Source: Pseudoflavonifractor sp902362925
GTDB lineage: Bacteria > Bacillota > Clostridia > Oscillospirales > Oscillospiraceae
Assembly: GCA_902362925.1 (NCBI GenBank)
Contig: CABIYL010000015.1
DNA length: 64,000 bases
Direction: 5' to 3' (one strand)
Below the pieces are notes generated by a model, which searched no databases, was not told the origin of the DNA, and was given only the letters and a program-made list of their open reading frames with translations. Numbering within the stretch: the stretch's first letter is position 1; each line of letters begins with the position of its first letter. Both the position numbers and the translations under genes were made by a program. Positions 1-8,427 of the stretch are shown piece after piece.

Positions 1-42
1 TGGTGAATGTGGTGTGGGAACTTCATTCTACCATACGAGTAA

Positions 43-321
43 AATCACTATGGATTTTCTTTTCTCAAGTGTCCAACTTCATTATGCAATCAACCAATTC
101 TTTCTCTAATATCAAATGCGAGAAAAGCACTGTTTAACCGCCAAGCGAATTTGCGGCGCTATTCAGCGGAAAAGGTGGAATATGCTGTGCGCCAAAAAGA
201 GAGTGCCGAAGAAAAACTTGCACTCATAGAAGAAAAATTAAGAGCGGCTCGCAGAGAGTTACATCAAGAAAGCGCAAAACTTGATAGATTTTCTGCAGAT
301 ATTTCAATACTGCAAAGCTAA
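43..321 (+). pseudogene. 3' end of a coiled-coil ORF, probable gene remnant
   Basis: An open frame runs from just after an in-frame stop at 40-42 to TAA at 319-321. No convincing start or ribosome site is visible. The last 65 codons are rich in Glu, Lys, Arg and Leu with heptad-like spacing, as in the C-terminal coiled coils of recombinases or mobilization proteins, but no motif names a family. A strong hairpin follows at 353-389. It could be a gene truncated by an earlier insertion or simply chance. I do not recognise it. Confidence 0.3.
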
Positions 322-352
322 AAAACCAGGTCCTTTTAAATTGTCTACTATA

Positions 353-389
353 TTAAATTGCCGCAGATGAATAGTCTGCGGCAGTTTAA
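353..389. terminator. hairpin terminator, probably bidirectional
   Basis: Two 15-nt arms (353-367 and 375-389) pair with a single mismatch around a 7-nt loop. The stem is flanked by A/T-rich sequence. It lies between the ends of the + strand ORF remnant and the - strand excisionase-type gene, so it can serve both. Confidence 0.7.
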
Positions 390-394
390 TATAC

Positions 395-613
395 TTACTC
401 TGTTTCGTCATCCAACCCCTCCGCCTTCAGCCAATCCTCAAAGGACTTTCTGGAGATATGGATCATGTTGCCGATGCGGATCGTCTTGAACGCTCCGGAG
501 TTGGCGACTTTATAGGCCGTGGCGTGACCGATACCGAGAATGGCTGCCATGTCATTCTCGGTGTATGTCCTGCTTTAGGGCGTCCCTTTTTCGTTGATCG
601 TGTCGGTGTTCAT
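395..613 (-). pseudogene. excisionase-family HTH protein with internal stop
   Basis: Read leftward from ATG at 613 (AGAGG upstream), the frame would give a 72-residue protein. Residues 16-65 look like an excisionase or MerR-type DNA-binding domain: an ENDMAAILGIG helix, then AYKVANSGAFKTIRIGN, then an SRKSFEDWL tail. Codon 13 is TAA, so the ORF is broken near its start. An internal ATG in the first helix could still give a shorter product. Such proteins normally sit beside a tyrosine integrase; none is in the window, so this is probably the edge of a decayed element. Confidence 0.6.
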
Positions 614-743
614 AAGATTAACCTCTCTGTGCTAATATCATTTTGAAATAACCCCTGGAAGACCTCTGCCACAAGGGGGGGCCTGCTAATACCTTGCTAA
701 TACGACATTTGAAAGGCCGTTGTAAGGCAGCATATTTCAGGGG

Positions 744-826
744 AATTTGCGCAAGTTAACCTGCCTCCAGGCAGCACAATTTGCGAAGAAACAATGCGGG
801 AAGATATGATATGAACAATTTGCGAA
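744..826 (+). repeat. three direct repeats of AATTTGCG(A/C)A
   Basis: Copies start at 744, 778 and 817, about 34 and 39 bp apart, each reading AATTTGCGAA or AATTTGCGCA. Short spaced direct repeats next to an excisionase gene are typical of integrase/Xis arm-type binding sites. That link is inference. Otherwise 614-914 holds no gene I can see. Confidence 0.4.
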
Positions 827-914
827 ATGGTACGCCGTACTTCTAATCAGAAGCCCCGCTTTGTGAATTACCTATGCACTATCAGCACTTTTAACATTCA
901 AATAACTCATAATG

Positions 915-948
915 TGAAAAAGAGATGGGCTTTGCCCATCTCTTTTTT
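915..948 (+). terminator. rho-independent terminator
   Basis: The arms AAAAGAGATGGGC and GCCCATCTCTTTT pair around a 3-nt loop and run into six Ts. It insulates the oxidoreductase gene from transcription coming from the left. It also argues against starting that gene at the upstream in-frame ATG at 925, which lies inside this hairpin. Confidence 0.8.
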
Positions 949-1092
949 CGTTATAGCCTTATTCATGATTTGAACATCAGATGGCAGGACATGCTTTCTA
1001 ACAGTCTCTATGTGCTGAGTACGGACGATTTGAGGCATACTTTTCTCCTTTTGAAAAAAACTACCTGTAACATGATCATTGGGAGGAAACGT

Positions 1093-2391
1093 ATGACATC
1101 ATTACGGGAACAGACCCGGGAGCATACGAACTTTGCGCTCCTGGAGGGCGATGCGAATACCGATGCGCTGATCATCGGCGGCGGTATGGCAGGCGTTTTG
1201 TGCGCCTATCTGCTGCATCACGCCGGGATGCCATATATGCTGGCGGAGGCGGAAACAGTGTGCAGCGGCATCACAAAAAACACCACCGCCAAGCTCACCA
1301 GTCAGCATGGGCTAATCTATGACAAGCTGATTCGGACCTGGGGTGTTGAACGTGCAAAGGGATACCTCTCCGCTAACCAAGAGGCGCTTCAGAAGTACCG
1401 GGTGCTATGCCGCGGCATTGACTGCGACTTTGAGGAAAAGAGCGCCTACGTCTACGCTCTGAACGACCGCCGGAAGCTGGAGCAGGAGCTGGCCGCCCTG
1501 GAAAAGCTGGGCTTCCACGGGGAATTTGCGGAGCATCTGCCCCTTCCCTTCTCTACGGCGGGCGCCGTCAAATTTTCAAACCAGGCCCAGTTCCACCCAT
1601 TGAAGTTCGTCTCCGCCATTTCAAAGGGCCTGCACATTTACGAGCATACCCCGGTACGGGAACTGATTGGCACCACGGCAGTGACGAACCGCGGCAAGAT
1701 TACCGCAAAAAACATCATCGTGGCCACCCACTTCCCTTTTCTCAACAAGCACGGCAGCTATTTTATCAAGCTGTATCAACGCGGTTCCTATGTTCTCGCG
1801 CTGGAGCACGCCGCGAACGTGGACGGCATGTATATCGACGAGGTAGAGGACGGTCTGTCCTTCCGCAATTACGGGGACCTGCTGCTGATTGGCGGCGGGG
1901 GCCACCGTACCGGAAAGCAGGGCGGCGCATGGAAGGAACTGCGGGACTTTGCCGGGCGGTATTACCCCAACGCCGCGGAGAAGTACCACTGGGCCACCCA
2001 GGACTGCATGAGCCTGGACGGTGTCCCCTATATCGGCCCCTATTCTGCCTCCACGTCCAATCTCTATGTGGCCACCGGCTTTAACAAGTGGGGCATGACC
2101 TCCTCCATGGTCTCCGCCATGATTTTGAGCGACCTTGTCCAGGGGAAGAAGAATCCTTATGCGGATGTGTTTTCCCCTTCCCGCTCCATTCTCCGCCCAC
2201 AGCTGGCTGCCAACGTCCTGGAGGCCATGGTCAGCCTGCTGACCCCCACCGCCAAGCGCTGCCCTCACCTGGGCTGTGCGCTGAAGTGGAACCCTCAGGA
2301 GCACACCTGGGACTGCCCCTGCCACGGCTCCCGCTTCACCGAAGAGGGCAAGCTCATTGATAACCCGGCAACGGGAAATCTGGAGCTGTAA
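1093..2391 (+). CDS. FAD-dependent oxidoreductase with C-terminal Rieske domain
   Basis: A 432-residue protein from ATG 1093, behind GGGAGGAAAC. The N-terminus carries the dinucleotide-binding motif IIGGGMAG typical of the DadA/glycine-oxidase-like fold. A second GG-rich loop (LLIGGGGH) and a late ATGFNKWGM segment match FAD contacts of that fold. The last 60 residues hold a Rieske [2Fe-2S] site, CPHLGC followed by CPCHGS. Such fusions are cytoplasmic redox enzymes whose substrate cannot be read from sequence. The gene is tail-to-tail with the Crp/Fnr regulator (6-bp gap). With hcp nearby, a role in oxidative or nitrosative stress is plausible inference. Confidence 0.85.
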   Translation: MTSLREQTREHTNFALLEGDANTDALIIGGGMAGVLCAYLLHHAGMPYMLAEAETVCSGITKNTTAKLTSQHGLIYDKLIRTWGVERAKGYLSANQEALQKYRVLCRGIDCDFEEKSAYVYALNDRRKLEQELAALEKLGFHGEFAEHLPLPFSTAGAVKFSNQAQFHPLKFVSAISKGLHIYEHTPVRELIGTTAVTNRGKITAKNIIVATHFPFLNKHGSYFIKLYQRGSYVLALEHAANVDGMYIDEVEDGLSFRNYGDLLLIGGGGHRTGKQGGAWKELRDFAGRYYPNAAEKYHWATQDCMSLDGVPYIGPYSASTSNLYVATGFNKWGMTSSMVSAMILSDLVQGKKNPYADVFSPSRSILRPQLAANVLEAMVSLLTPTAKRCPHLGCALKWNPQEHTWDCPCHGSRFTEEGKLIDNPATGNLEL

Positions 2392-2397
2392 TCCCCT

Positions 2398-3078
2398 CTA
2401 AAACTCCATCTGCTGGCGGGCGCCCAGCAATTCAAACTGGTTTCTGTCCACCCTCAACAGCCCCTCTTTCTGCATCTTGCTCAGCTCGTTTGACAGCGCG
2501 CTGCGGTCCACATTGAGGTAGTCGGCCAACTGCTGGCGGTTAAAGGGGATGGCAAAGCTGCGGCTCCCGCTGCGCACGGCCTGATAGGACAGATAGGACA
2601 GCAGCCGCCCGCGGATAGACTTAGATGCAGTGTGAAAAATTTTCCGGGAGAGGTTCAGGTTCTTTTGGGCGGAGATGGAGAGCAGATTGCGGATCAGCTT
2701 GCTGTGGTGGTCGCAGGCATGGGAGCACACCCGGAGGACCCGGTCCACATTCAAAAACAGCACCTCTGTGGGCTCAGCGGCTACCACGTTGACCATCAGC
2801 GGCTCACCGGAGGCACAGGCATAGGTCTCGGCAAAGATTTGCCCCGGCCCAATACTGTCCAGCACGGTGGTGTTGCCCCACAGGTCGTCGTTTTCAACCA
2901 GCACGCTGCCGGACAGGACAATGCCCAAAGAGGTGACCACATCTCCTGTGCGGTAGATCATCTCACCCTTGGAGAACTGCCGCACCTCCGCGCCCAGGCA
3001 GGTGAGCATGGTTTCCACCTCCTGGGGCGTGGCGCCGCGAAACAGCGCTGTCTTGGACAGTCCAATAAAATCCATCAT
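2398..3078 (-). CDS. Crp/Fnr-family transcriptional regulator (HcpR-like context)
   Basis: 226 residues (two adjacent ATGs; AGGAG upstream). Residues 1-120 form a cyclic-nucleotide-binding-type beta barrel (KGEMIYRTGD, LGIVLSGSVLV, GPGQIFAET). Residues 150-215 form a winged helix (FNRQQLADYLNVDRSALSNELSKM). A CSHAC segment lies between them; whether it binds a cofactor is unknown. It is divergent from hcp with a palindromic site between the two genes. Regulators in this position in Clostridia and sulfate reducers commonly control hcp in response to nitric oxide or nitrite. Assigning that signal here is inference from context. Confidence 0.85.
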   Translation of the reverse strand: MMDFIGLSKTALFRGATPQEVETMLTCLGAEVRQFSKGEMIYRTGDVVTSLGIVLSGSVLVENDDLWGNTTVLDSIGPGQIFAETYACASGEPLMVNVVAAEPTEVLFLNVDRVLRVCSHACDHHSKLIRNLLSISAQKNLNLSRKIFHTASKSIRGRLLSYLSYQAVRSGSRSFAIPFNRQQLADYLNVDRSALSNELSKMQKEGLLRVDRNQFELLGARQQMEF

Positions 3079-3092
3079 AAAAAAGCTCCTTT

Positions 3093-3134
3093 TGTTGTTT
3101 TAACAACATACAGATTGCCCTGACTATAGTATAC
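3093..3134 (+). promoter_or_regulatory. Crp/Fnr-type operator and hcp promoter
   Basis: TGTTG-N6-CAACA at 3093-3108 is a symmetric site. A -10 like TATACT lies at 3129-3134 with no good -35. If transcription starts near 3141, the operator centre (3100.5) lies about 41 bp upstream. That is the class II activator position used by Crp/Fnr proteins. The site also lies just upstream of the regulator's own start, so autoregulation is likely. Confidence 0.6.
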
Positions 3135-3201
3135 TCCGCTCAGAAAGTCAAGGGCGACCTGCCCCGCACGAAATCAACCACGGGTTTATGAGGAGAAAAT
3201 C

Positions 3202-4458
3202 ATGATGGAAAATAAGATGTTTTGTTATCAGTGTCAGGAGACCGCCGGGTGCAAGGGCTGCACCATGTCGGGCGTCTGCGGCAAAAAGCCGGATGTGGCG
3301 GCCACGCAGGATCTGCTGGTGTATGTGACCAAGGGACTGTCGGCCGTGACCACCCGGCTGCGCGCCGAGGGTAAGGATGTGCCCCACGAGGTCAACCATC
3401 TGATCACCCTGAACCTGTTCACCACCATTACCAATGCCAACTTTGACAAGGAATCCATTGTGGCGCGCATCCGTGCCACAATGGACACCAAGGAAAAGCT
3501 GCTGTCCAAGGTGGAGCACAGGGACGCGCTGCCCCAGGCCGCGGTCTGGACGGCAGACGAGTCCGTCTTTGAGGCCAAGGCCGCCCAGGTGGGCGTCCTG
3601 TCCACCAAGGACGAGGACATCCGCTCCCTGCGGGAGCTGATCACCTACGGTCTCAAGGGCCTGTCCGCCTACTCCAAGCACGCCAACGCCCTGCTGCAGG
3701 AGGACGTCGAGGTGGACGCCTTCCTCCAGCGTGCCCTGGCCGCCACGCTGGACGACAGCCTGACGGTGGACGATCTGGTGGCCCTGACCCTGGAGACCGG
3801 CAAGTTCGGCGTGTCCGGCATGGCGCTGCTGGACAAGGCCAACACCACCGCCTATGGCAATCCCGAGATCACAAAGGTCAAGCTGGGCGTGGGCAAGAAC
3901 CCCGGCATCCTGGTCTCCGGCCATGACCTGCGGGATCTGGAGATGCTGCTTGAGCAGACCCAGGGCACCGGCGTGGACGTGTACACCCACTCCGAGATGC
4001 TGCCCGCCCACTACTACCCCGCCTTCAAGAAGTATCCCAACTTCGTGGGCAACTACGGCAACGCCTGGTGGAAGCAGAAGGAGGAGTTTGAGTCCTTCAA
4101 CGGCCCCATCCTCATGACCACTAACTGCATCGTTCCCCCGAAGGACAGCTACAAGGACCGTATGTACACCACCGGCGCGGCGAGATACCCCGGCTGCAAG
4201 CACGTCCCCGGAGGCATCGGTGAGAAAAAGGATTTCTCCGCTCTTATTGAGCACGCAAAGAAGTGTGCTCCGCCTATCGAGCTTGAGAACGGCGAGATTG
4301 TGGGCGGCTTTGCCCATGCTCAGGTGCTCGCCCTGGCCGATCAGGTGGTGGAGGCCGTCAAGAGCGGCGCTATCAAGAAGTTCGTGGTCATGGCTGGCTG
4401 TGACGGCCGGGCCAAGAGCCGGGACTATTACACTGAGTTTGCCAAGGCCCTGCTGTGA
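3202..4458 (+). pseudogene. hcp: hybrid-cluster protein (hydroxylamine reductase) Hcp, 5' part, interrupted
   Basis: The frame begins MMENKMFCYQCQETAG with the N-terminal cysteine cluster of Hcp. It continues with high similarity to the family up to FAKAL, where the mobile element starts and a TGA contributed by its left end stops translation. The missing C-terminus lies at 12513-12904. Removing the element and one copy of the CCTGC duplication restores one 548-codon frame reading AKALPRDTV across the junction, a normal Hcp length. Hcp is a cytoplasmic iron-sulfur-oxygen cluster enzyme that reduces NO or hydroxylamine. The truncated product lacks C-terminal cluster ligands and is almost certainly inactive. 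Confidence 0.93.
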
Positions 4459-4474
4459 CGGGACACGCAAAACG
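4454..4474 (+). repeat. left terminal inverted repeat of the Mu-like element
   Basis: 21 bp, starting TGTGACGGGACACGCAAAAC, with an exact inverse copy at 12487-12507. It starts with TG like Mu ends. Its inner part (ACGCAAAACG) resembles the subterminal transposase-type repeats at 4542 and 4676. Confidence 0.95.
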
Positions 4475-4541
4475 CTATTATTCCCTTAGTCGTAAAAATC
4501 AGGTCTATCCCTTCTGTACCAATGGATTGACCTATTTTGGA

Positions 4542-4703
4542 TAAGGGAAAAAGGACGCACAAAACGCGACTGAACACGCGATTAAGGGAATTTAGCCGGA
4601 GTCACTAAAAAACCCGCAAACCCTGTTTAATACAGGTGTTTGCGGGTTTTCTTTGCGTATATAAATGGAATTGACTAAGGGAAAAAGGACGCACAAAACG
4701 CGA
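4542..4703 (+). repeat. two identical 28-bp subterminal repeats, probable transposase sites
   Basis: Identical 28-bp copies lie at 4542-4569 and 4676-4703, 134 bp apart. Both begin TAAGGGAAAAAGGACGCAC and end in AAAACGCGA. Their 3' half resembles the terminal repeat. Mu attL carries three spaced MuA sites (L1-L3); the terminal repeat plus these two copies gives the same number and a similar layout. Binding by the transposase is inference. Confidence 0.7.
4605..4652. terminator. bidirectional terminator inside the element's left end
   Basis: AAACCCGCAAAC and GTTTGCGGGTTT pair, extended by an inner CTGT/ACAG stem. A-runs on one side and T-runs on the other make it work both ways. It can end the leftward repressor transcript and block readthrough from the hcp promoter into the element. 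Confidence 0.75.
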
Positions 4704-4731
4704 TTGATAAATATACAATAAAATTGAATAC

Positions 4732-5085
4732 CTATTCGGTTATTTCTTTTTTGCTACGATTACGTATTTTATCAATTTTCATATCGACAATTACAGTGAT
4801 TTCCAAACGGTCATCTGGAGATAACCTCCTAATTTTCTTTAGGAGGAGTAGTTCTTCCTCTGATAGTTCGCTATCTTCCACCACTCTAAACGGTTGAACC
4901 AAAGAATCAATAAGCTCGCCGTAGAAATCCGATAACTTTTGAAGCGTAGTTAAAGACGGATCGTTTTTCCCACTTTCGAGGCCGCTATAGTTTCCCTGTG
5001 AAATTCCAACACTTTCAGCAACTTCCTTTTGAGTGTAATTATGAGCCAGTCTAAGTGTTCTAATCTTTTGACTGAAATATGACAT
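4732..5085 (-). CDS. XRE-family repressor of the Mu-like element
   Basis: 117 residues. An N-terminal HTH_3 domain (residues 5-58: LRLAHNYTQKEVAESVGISQGNYSGLESGK) is followed by an acidic and basic helical tail. It is transcribed away from the early genes, and the intergenic region holds two identical operators overlapping the early promoter. This is the arrangement of a phage lysogeny repressor (functional analogue of Mu c, though of a different fold). There is no protease or autocleavage domain, so induction is not expected to be RecA/LexA-type. The leftward transcript ends at the 4605-4652 hairpin. Confidence 0.85.
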   Translation of the reverse strand: MSYFSQKIRTLRLAHNYTQKEVAESVGISQGNYSGLESGKNDPSLTTLQKLSDFYGELIDSLVQPFRVVEDSELSEEELLLLKKIRRLSPDDRLEITVIVDMKIDKIRNRSKKEITE

Positions 5086-5113
5086 AGTTAACCCCCCATA
5101 TCTTACGCTATAT

Positions 5114-5155
5114 ATCTAATATTAGATTGACAATATCTAATATTAGATATATAAT
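5114..5155 (+). promoter_or_regulatory. early promoter with twin palindromic operators
   Basis: TTGACA (5127-5132) and TATAAT (5150-5155) are separated by exactly 17 bp. The 14-bp perfect palindrome ATCTAATATTAGAT occurs at 5114-5127 and again at 5135-5148, 21 bp (two helical turns) apart. The second copy fills the promoter spacer. Binding of the divergent repressor would directly exclude RNA polymerase. Confidence 0.88.
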
Positions 5156-5213
5156 ACATTTAGTTAGAATATTATATTACCTATAACCCAAAAACGCAAG
5201 GGAGGGGCGAGAA

Positions 5214-5456
5214 ATGTCAAGAACAACCAACCTTAGCAATAAGCCACCCTTAGGAACCTTGATTGGTAGACGGCTAAAAGAAATGGGAAAACAGCAAAAA
5301 TGGCTTGCACAGGAAGCGCACATATCAAAGAATTACCTTTGCGGCATTATGAACGGCCGCGCCATACCGACACTGGCAGCGCTAAAGCGAATCGCGAAAC
5401 CGTTAGGTATAGATCCATTTGATCTTGTTGCTGCTCTGTTTGGCAAGGAACACTGA
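5214..5456 (+). CDS. Ner/Cro-like HTH DNA-binding protein
   Basis: 80 residues, RBS GGAGGGG, first gene behind the early promoter. Residues 15-70 form an HTH (LIGRRLKEMGKQQKWLAQEA, then SKNYLCGIMNGRAIPTLAALKRIAK). In Mu, the first early gene is ner, a small protein that damps both early and repressor promoters. Position and size match, but the fold here is the XRE type, so the equivalence is functional inference. The gene is followed by the transposase 72 bp downstream. Confidence 0.75.
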   Translation: MSRTTNLSNKPPLGTLIGRRLKEMGKQQKWLAQEAHISKNYLCGIMNGRAIPTLAALKRIAKPLGIDPFDLVAALFGKEH

Positions 5457-5528
5457 CACTTGGGAATAGGTCAATAAAAATTATCCTATTTGCATAGGAT
5501 AAATTAGTTCGACTGGAGGTGAGTTCCT

Positions 5529-7337
5529 TTGACATGGTTAACAGTAAAAGAGGCGGCTTCTCTATGCGGTATTACAGACAGTTCCATTAGGAAAGCGGCC
5601 CAGCAAGATCGATATGAATCCCGCCGTGTCAAAGGGAGAGGGCGCGGTGGAAAACAACTGCAAATCGCCTTAGAATCACTTCCAGAGAGTGCACAGGCCC
5701 GGTATCGCGGGGAAATACCTCCTCCCGTGGATATCCTGCAATTCACAAGCAAGCAGCGGGAAGAGGCCAACGCCAAGGCGTGGGTGGTGGAGCAATATCA
5801 TCAATCCCGCCTTGCTCCAGATGAATTTGTTGCCTGGTTCAATGCAAATAACCCGCCAGAGGAAGCTATCACCAAGAGTCAGCTGTTCCGCTGGCAGCAC
5901 AAATATCAAGGAAAAGACGTAGCGGAACTGATTGACCGACGCGGTGGACACAACCGAGGAAAGGACACTATTCCCGAGGATGCATGGGAAATGTTCTACG
6001 CTCTCTATATGACCCAGCAGAAACGGTCTATCCGTCTTTGCTACGACGTCACCAAGTTGGAATACCCTGATATCCCATCATACAAAGCCTTTGAGCGCAA
6101 GATTAAAACTATTCCCATGTATGCGCTTCTTCGTTATCGGGAGGGGCCAAAAGCATTTACTGACGCCCTTCCTTACATGGAGCGCAGCAAGCTGGATATC
6201 GCGTCTAATGATATCTGGTTCTCAGATCATCATTTGGTGGACGTTTTCGTAAAAAGCGCAGACGGGACAAAGGTTATCCGACCGTGGTTGACAGTCTTCT
6301 TTGATGCCCGCTCTAACCGAGTTGTGTCCTATCTTGTCAGAAACGCAGATCCCAACGCAACAGCTGTAAAGAAGTGCTTCCGCCTGGGTGTCGAGCAAAA
6401 CGGCGTACCCAACGAAGTGTACTTCGACAACGGAAAAGACTACCGATCCAGCAGTTTCAGCAAGGATTATCCTATGTCGTTGGTAAATCAGTTGGGAATA
6501 GGGACGATATATGCAACTCCCTATCACGGTGCCGCTAAGACCGTAGAGCGGTTTTTCGGAACGTTTACCAACCGTTTTAGCCGCCGCTTCAAGACCTATA
6601 CAGGCTGCAATGCCAAAATCAGACCGGAAGAAATGCAGATCCCCAACAAGGATATTTTGGAGCTGGCTCCCACACTGGACAGGTTCATGGAGTTACTGGC
6701 CGCCTACATAGACGAGTACAACCAGACCCCTAACAGCGGTATGGATATGGAGGGAAAGTGTCCAGACCAGGTGTACTCTGAAAATCTGTCCGTGAAGCGG
6801 GTGGTCAGTGACCGTAACGCCCTCCGTCTCCTGTGCGGCAACACTGCGGAGCGGGTAGTTAATAAGAGCGGCATTTCCATTAAAAACAACCACTATTATC
6901 ATGATGCACTTCTTGCCTATATGGGTGAGCGCGTTATGGTGGTATATGACCCGGACAACATTGATAAAATGGCTGTCTTCGATATGAACGGCCGCGCAAT
7001 TTGTTTGGCTGAAGCCAAAATCCGCACACCGTTCCGGCACACCAGTGAAGAAGACTATATCCGAGCCGCAAAGGAGAAGAAATCCGCCCGGGCCATCATT
7101 GCCAAGTACAAGCCTGCCCGGGAAATGGACATTCACGAAATCGTGGCTCGTAACCAGCTCATGGAGAAGACCTTCACCGACTCCGGTGATCCAGATATCA
7201 TGGAGCATATAACGCCCCAGGCAACGGAGAACTCCGCAATCTTGAAGGCCACCAACCACACCGAAACCACCCGGCGCATTCGAGAGGAGGAGAGCGTAAG
7301 CGCCACACTGTTTGGATTCTACCAAAAGCAAGCGTAA
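5529..7337 (+). CDS. MuA-type DDE transposase
   Basis: 602 residues from TTG 5529, placed 5 bp after GGAGGTGAG; the next in-frame starts have no ribosome site. Residues 3-45 form a MerR/excisionase-like winged helix (TVKEAASLCGITDSSIRKAAQQ), the Mu enhancer/end-binding type of N-terminus. The catalytic core runs from about 220 to 350. The triad reads D233 (WFSDHHLVDVF), D300 (VYFDNGKDYR) and E340 (KTVERFFGTF), as in MuA and rve-family integrases. A Mu-transposase C-terminal beta-barrel region follows. It should cut and join the 4454/12507 ends with the 5-bp stagger seen. All catalytic residues are present, so the element may be active. Confidence 0.95.
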   Translation: MTWLTVKEAASLCGITDSSIRKAAQQDRYESRRVKGRGRGGKQLQIALESLPESAQARYRGEIPPPVDILQFTSKQREEANAKAWVVEQYHQSRLAPDEFVAWFNANNPPEEAITKSQLFRWQHKYQGKDVAELIDRRGGHNRGKDTIPEDAWEMFYALYMTQQKRSIRLCYDVTKLEYPDIPSYKAFERKIKTIPMYALLRYREGPKAFTDALPYMERSKLDIASNDIWFSDHHLVDVFVKSADGTKVIRPWLTVFFDARSNRVVSYLVRNADPNATAVKKCFRLGVEQNGVPNEVYFDNGKDYRSSSFSKDYPMSLVNQLGIGTIYATPYHGAAKTVERFFGTFTNRFSRRFKTYTGCNAKIRPEEMQIPNKDILELAPTLDRFMELLAAYIDEYNQTPNSGMDMEGKCPDQVYSENLSVKRVVSDRNALRLLCGNTAERVVNKSGISIKNNHYYHDALLAYMGERVMVVYDPDNIDKMAVFDMNGRAICLAEAKIRTPFRHTSEEDYIRAAKEKKSARAIIAKYKPAREMDIHEIVARNQLMEKTFTDSGDPDIMEHITPQATENSAILKATNHTETTRRIREEESVSATLFGFYQKQA

Positions 7338-7350
7338 AGGAGGGAATGTA

Positions 7351-8259
7351 ATGCTTGCAGAAACCAGAGCCGCCCTTGTTGATTTTATGGAGCGGAGCGG
7401 CAAATCTCAACGGCAAATATCCCGTGAAACGGGGCTTTCCACGTCCGTTATCTCGCAGTTCCTAAATGGCTGCTATGCGGGAGACAATGAGGAAGTTGCA
7501 AAGTCCATCAACCAGTATTTAACCATCGGTAAAGAGCGTTTAAACACTGTTTCAAAGACGCCCTTCTACCCTGAGCTCTACAACACGCGAGAGGTTCTTT
7601 TTACCTGTCTCTATGCCCACCAGCACAATGATATTACCTTAGTGAGCGGTGACGCGGGAGCGGGGAAAACAACCGCCCTTCGCTACTATGCCGAAACAAA
7701 CACTGGAGTTATCTTCATCACGGCCAACGCCTGTACCACGTCGGCCACCGCCGTACTGGGCCTGATTTGCCAACAGTTGGGGCGTCAGGTTCCGGGCCGG
7801 AAAGCGGCGCTCATGAATACGCTGGTGGAGCAGCTGGCCGGGACAAACCGCCTGATCATCATTGACGAGGCCGACCACCTTTCGCTGGACGCGCTCCAGG
7901 CTGTACGCAATCTTAATGATCTGGCCGGGGTGGGTATCGTCCTATCCGGCAACGATAAGATTTATCGTCAGATGAAAGCCGGACGCCGGAGCTATGAGTT
8001 TGACCAACTCCGCACCCGAATCGTCATCCGCAAAAAGATATACAACGATTACAAAATTGAGGAAATGGATGCCATGTTCCCCGGCCTGAGTGAAAGCTGT
8101 ATCGGCTACCTGCTGAAACTGGCCCACGGCGAGAGTTTACGCACCGCCAAAAAGCTGTATAACGTGGCGGCGGAATTTGCCGCCGCCCAAGGGAGCGCCC
8201 TCACGGTGAAGCACCTTCGTGATACCCACCGGCAGCTCTTGGGGGAGGTATGTGCATGA
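7351..8259 (+). CDS. MuB-type AAA+ target-capture ATPase
   Basis: 302 residues from ATG 7351 (AAAGGAGGG upstream), 13 bp after the transposase stop. The N-terminus (residues 1-60) is an HTH (SGKSQRQISRETGLSTSVISQFLNG), as in MuB. Residues 90-240 are the AAA+ core, with Walker A GDAGAGKTT at 100-108, Walker B LIIIDEAD at 168-175 and sensor-like LSGND near 205. MuB binds target DNA, stimulates the transposase and gives target immunity. Pairing with the MuA-type gene makes the role secure. Confidence 0.93.
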   Translation: MLAETRAALVDFMERSGKSQRQISRETGLSTSVISQFLNGCYAGDNEEVAKSINQYLTIGKERLNTVSKTPFYPELYNTREVLFTCLYAHQHNDITLVSGDAGAGKTTALRYYAETNTGVIFITANACTTSATAVLGLICQQLGRQVPGRKAALMNTLVEQLAGTNRLIIIDEADHLSLDALQAVRNLNDLAGVGIVLSGNDKIYRQMKAGRRSYEFDQLRTRIVIRKKIYNDYKIEEMDAMFPGLSESCIGYLLKLAHGESLRTAKKLYNVAAEFAAAQGSALTVKHLRDTHRQLLGEVCA

Positions 8260-8414
8260 ACGCCCACACAACAGCGGACAGGATAAATGAGAAAAGGACG
8301 GCTGCTACCGCAAATAACAGCCGCCCAGGTGCCGGGGGAAACTTCTGCTCCGAAGTCATCCACAGTATACCACCTGTTTCACTATTTTTCAAGATAAGAC
8401 AAGCCCACTGTTAG
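8256..8414 (+). CDS. small 52-residue ORF overlapping muB end
   Basis: The ATG at 8256 overlaps the MuB stop (ATGA), the pattern of translational coupling. The product (MNAHTTADRINEKRT...) has no motif I recognise and no independent ribosome site. It fills the gap between MuB and the next ORF without a strong signal of its own. It could be non-coding. Confidence 0.4.
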   Translation: MNAHTTADRINEKRTAATANNSRPGAGGNFCSEVIHSIPPVSLFFKIRQAHC

Positions 8415-8427
8415 AAAGGAGCTTTTT

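Noticed and set aside
925..1092. N-terminal extension of the FAD-Rieske gene from ATG 925
   Set aside because: The region contains a rho-independent terminator hairpin and non-conserved codons. ATG 1093 has a proper ribosome site directly upstream.
3148..4470. 440-residue ORF on the - strand opposite hcp
   Set aside because: It is the mirror of a real, strongly biased GC-rich gene. It has no ribosome site, shows repetitive Gly/Val/Leu composition, and hcp motifs are on the other strand.
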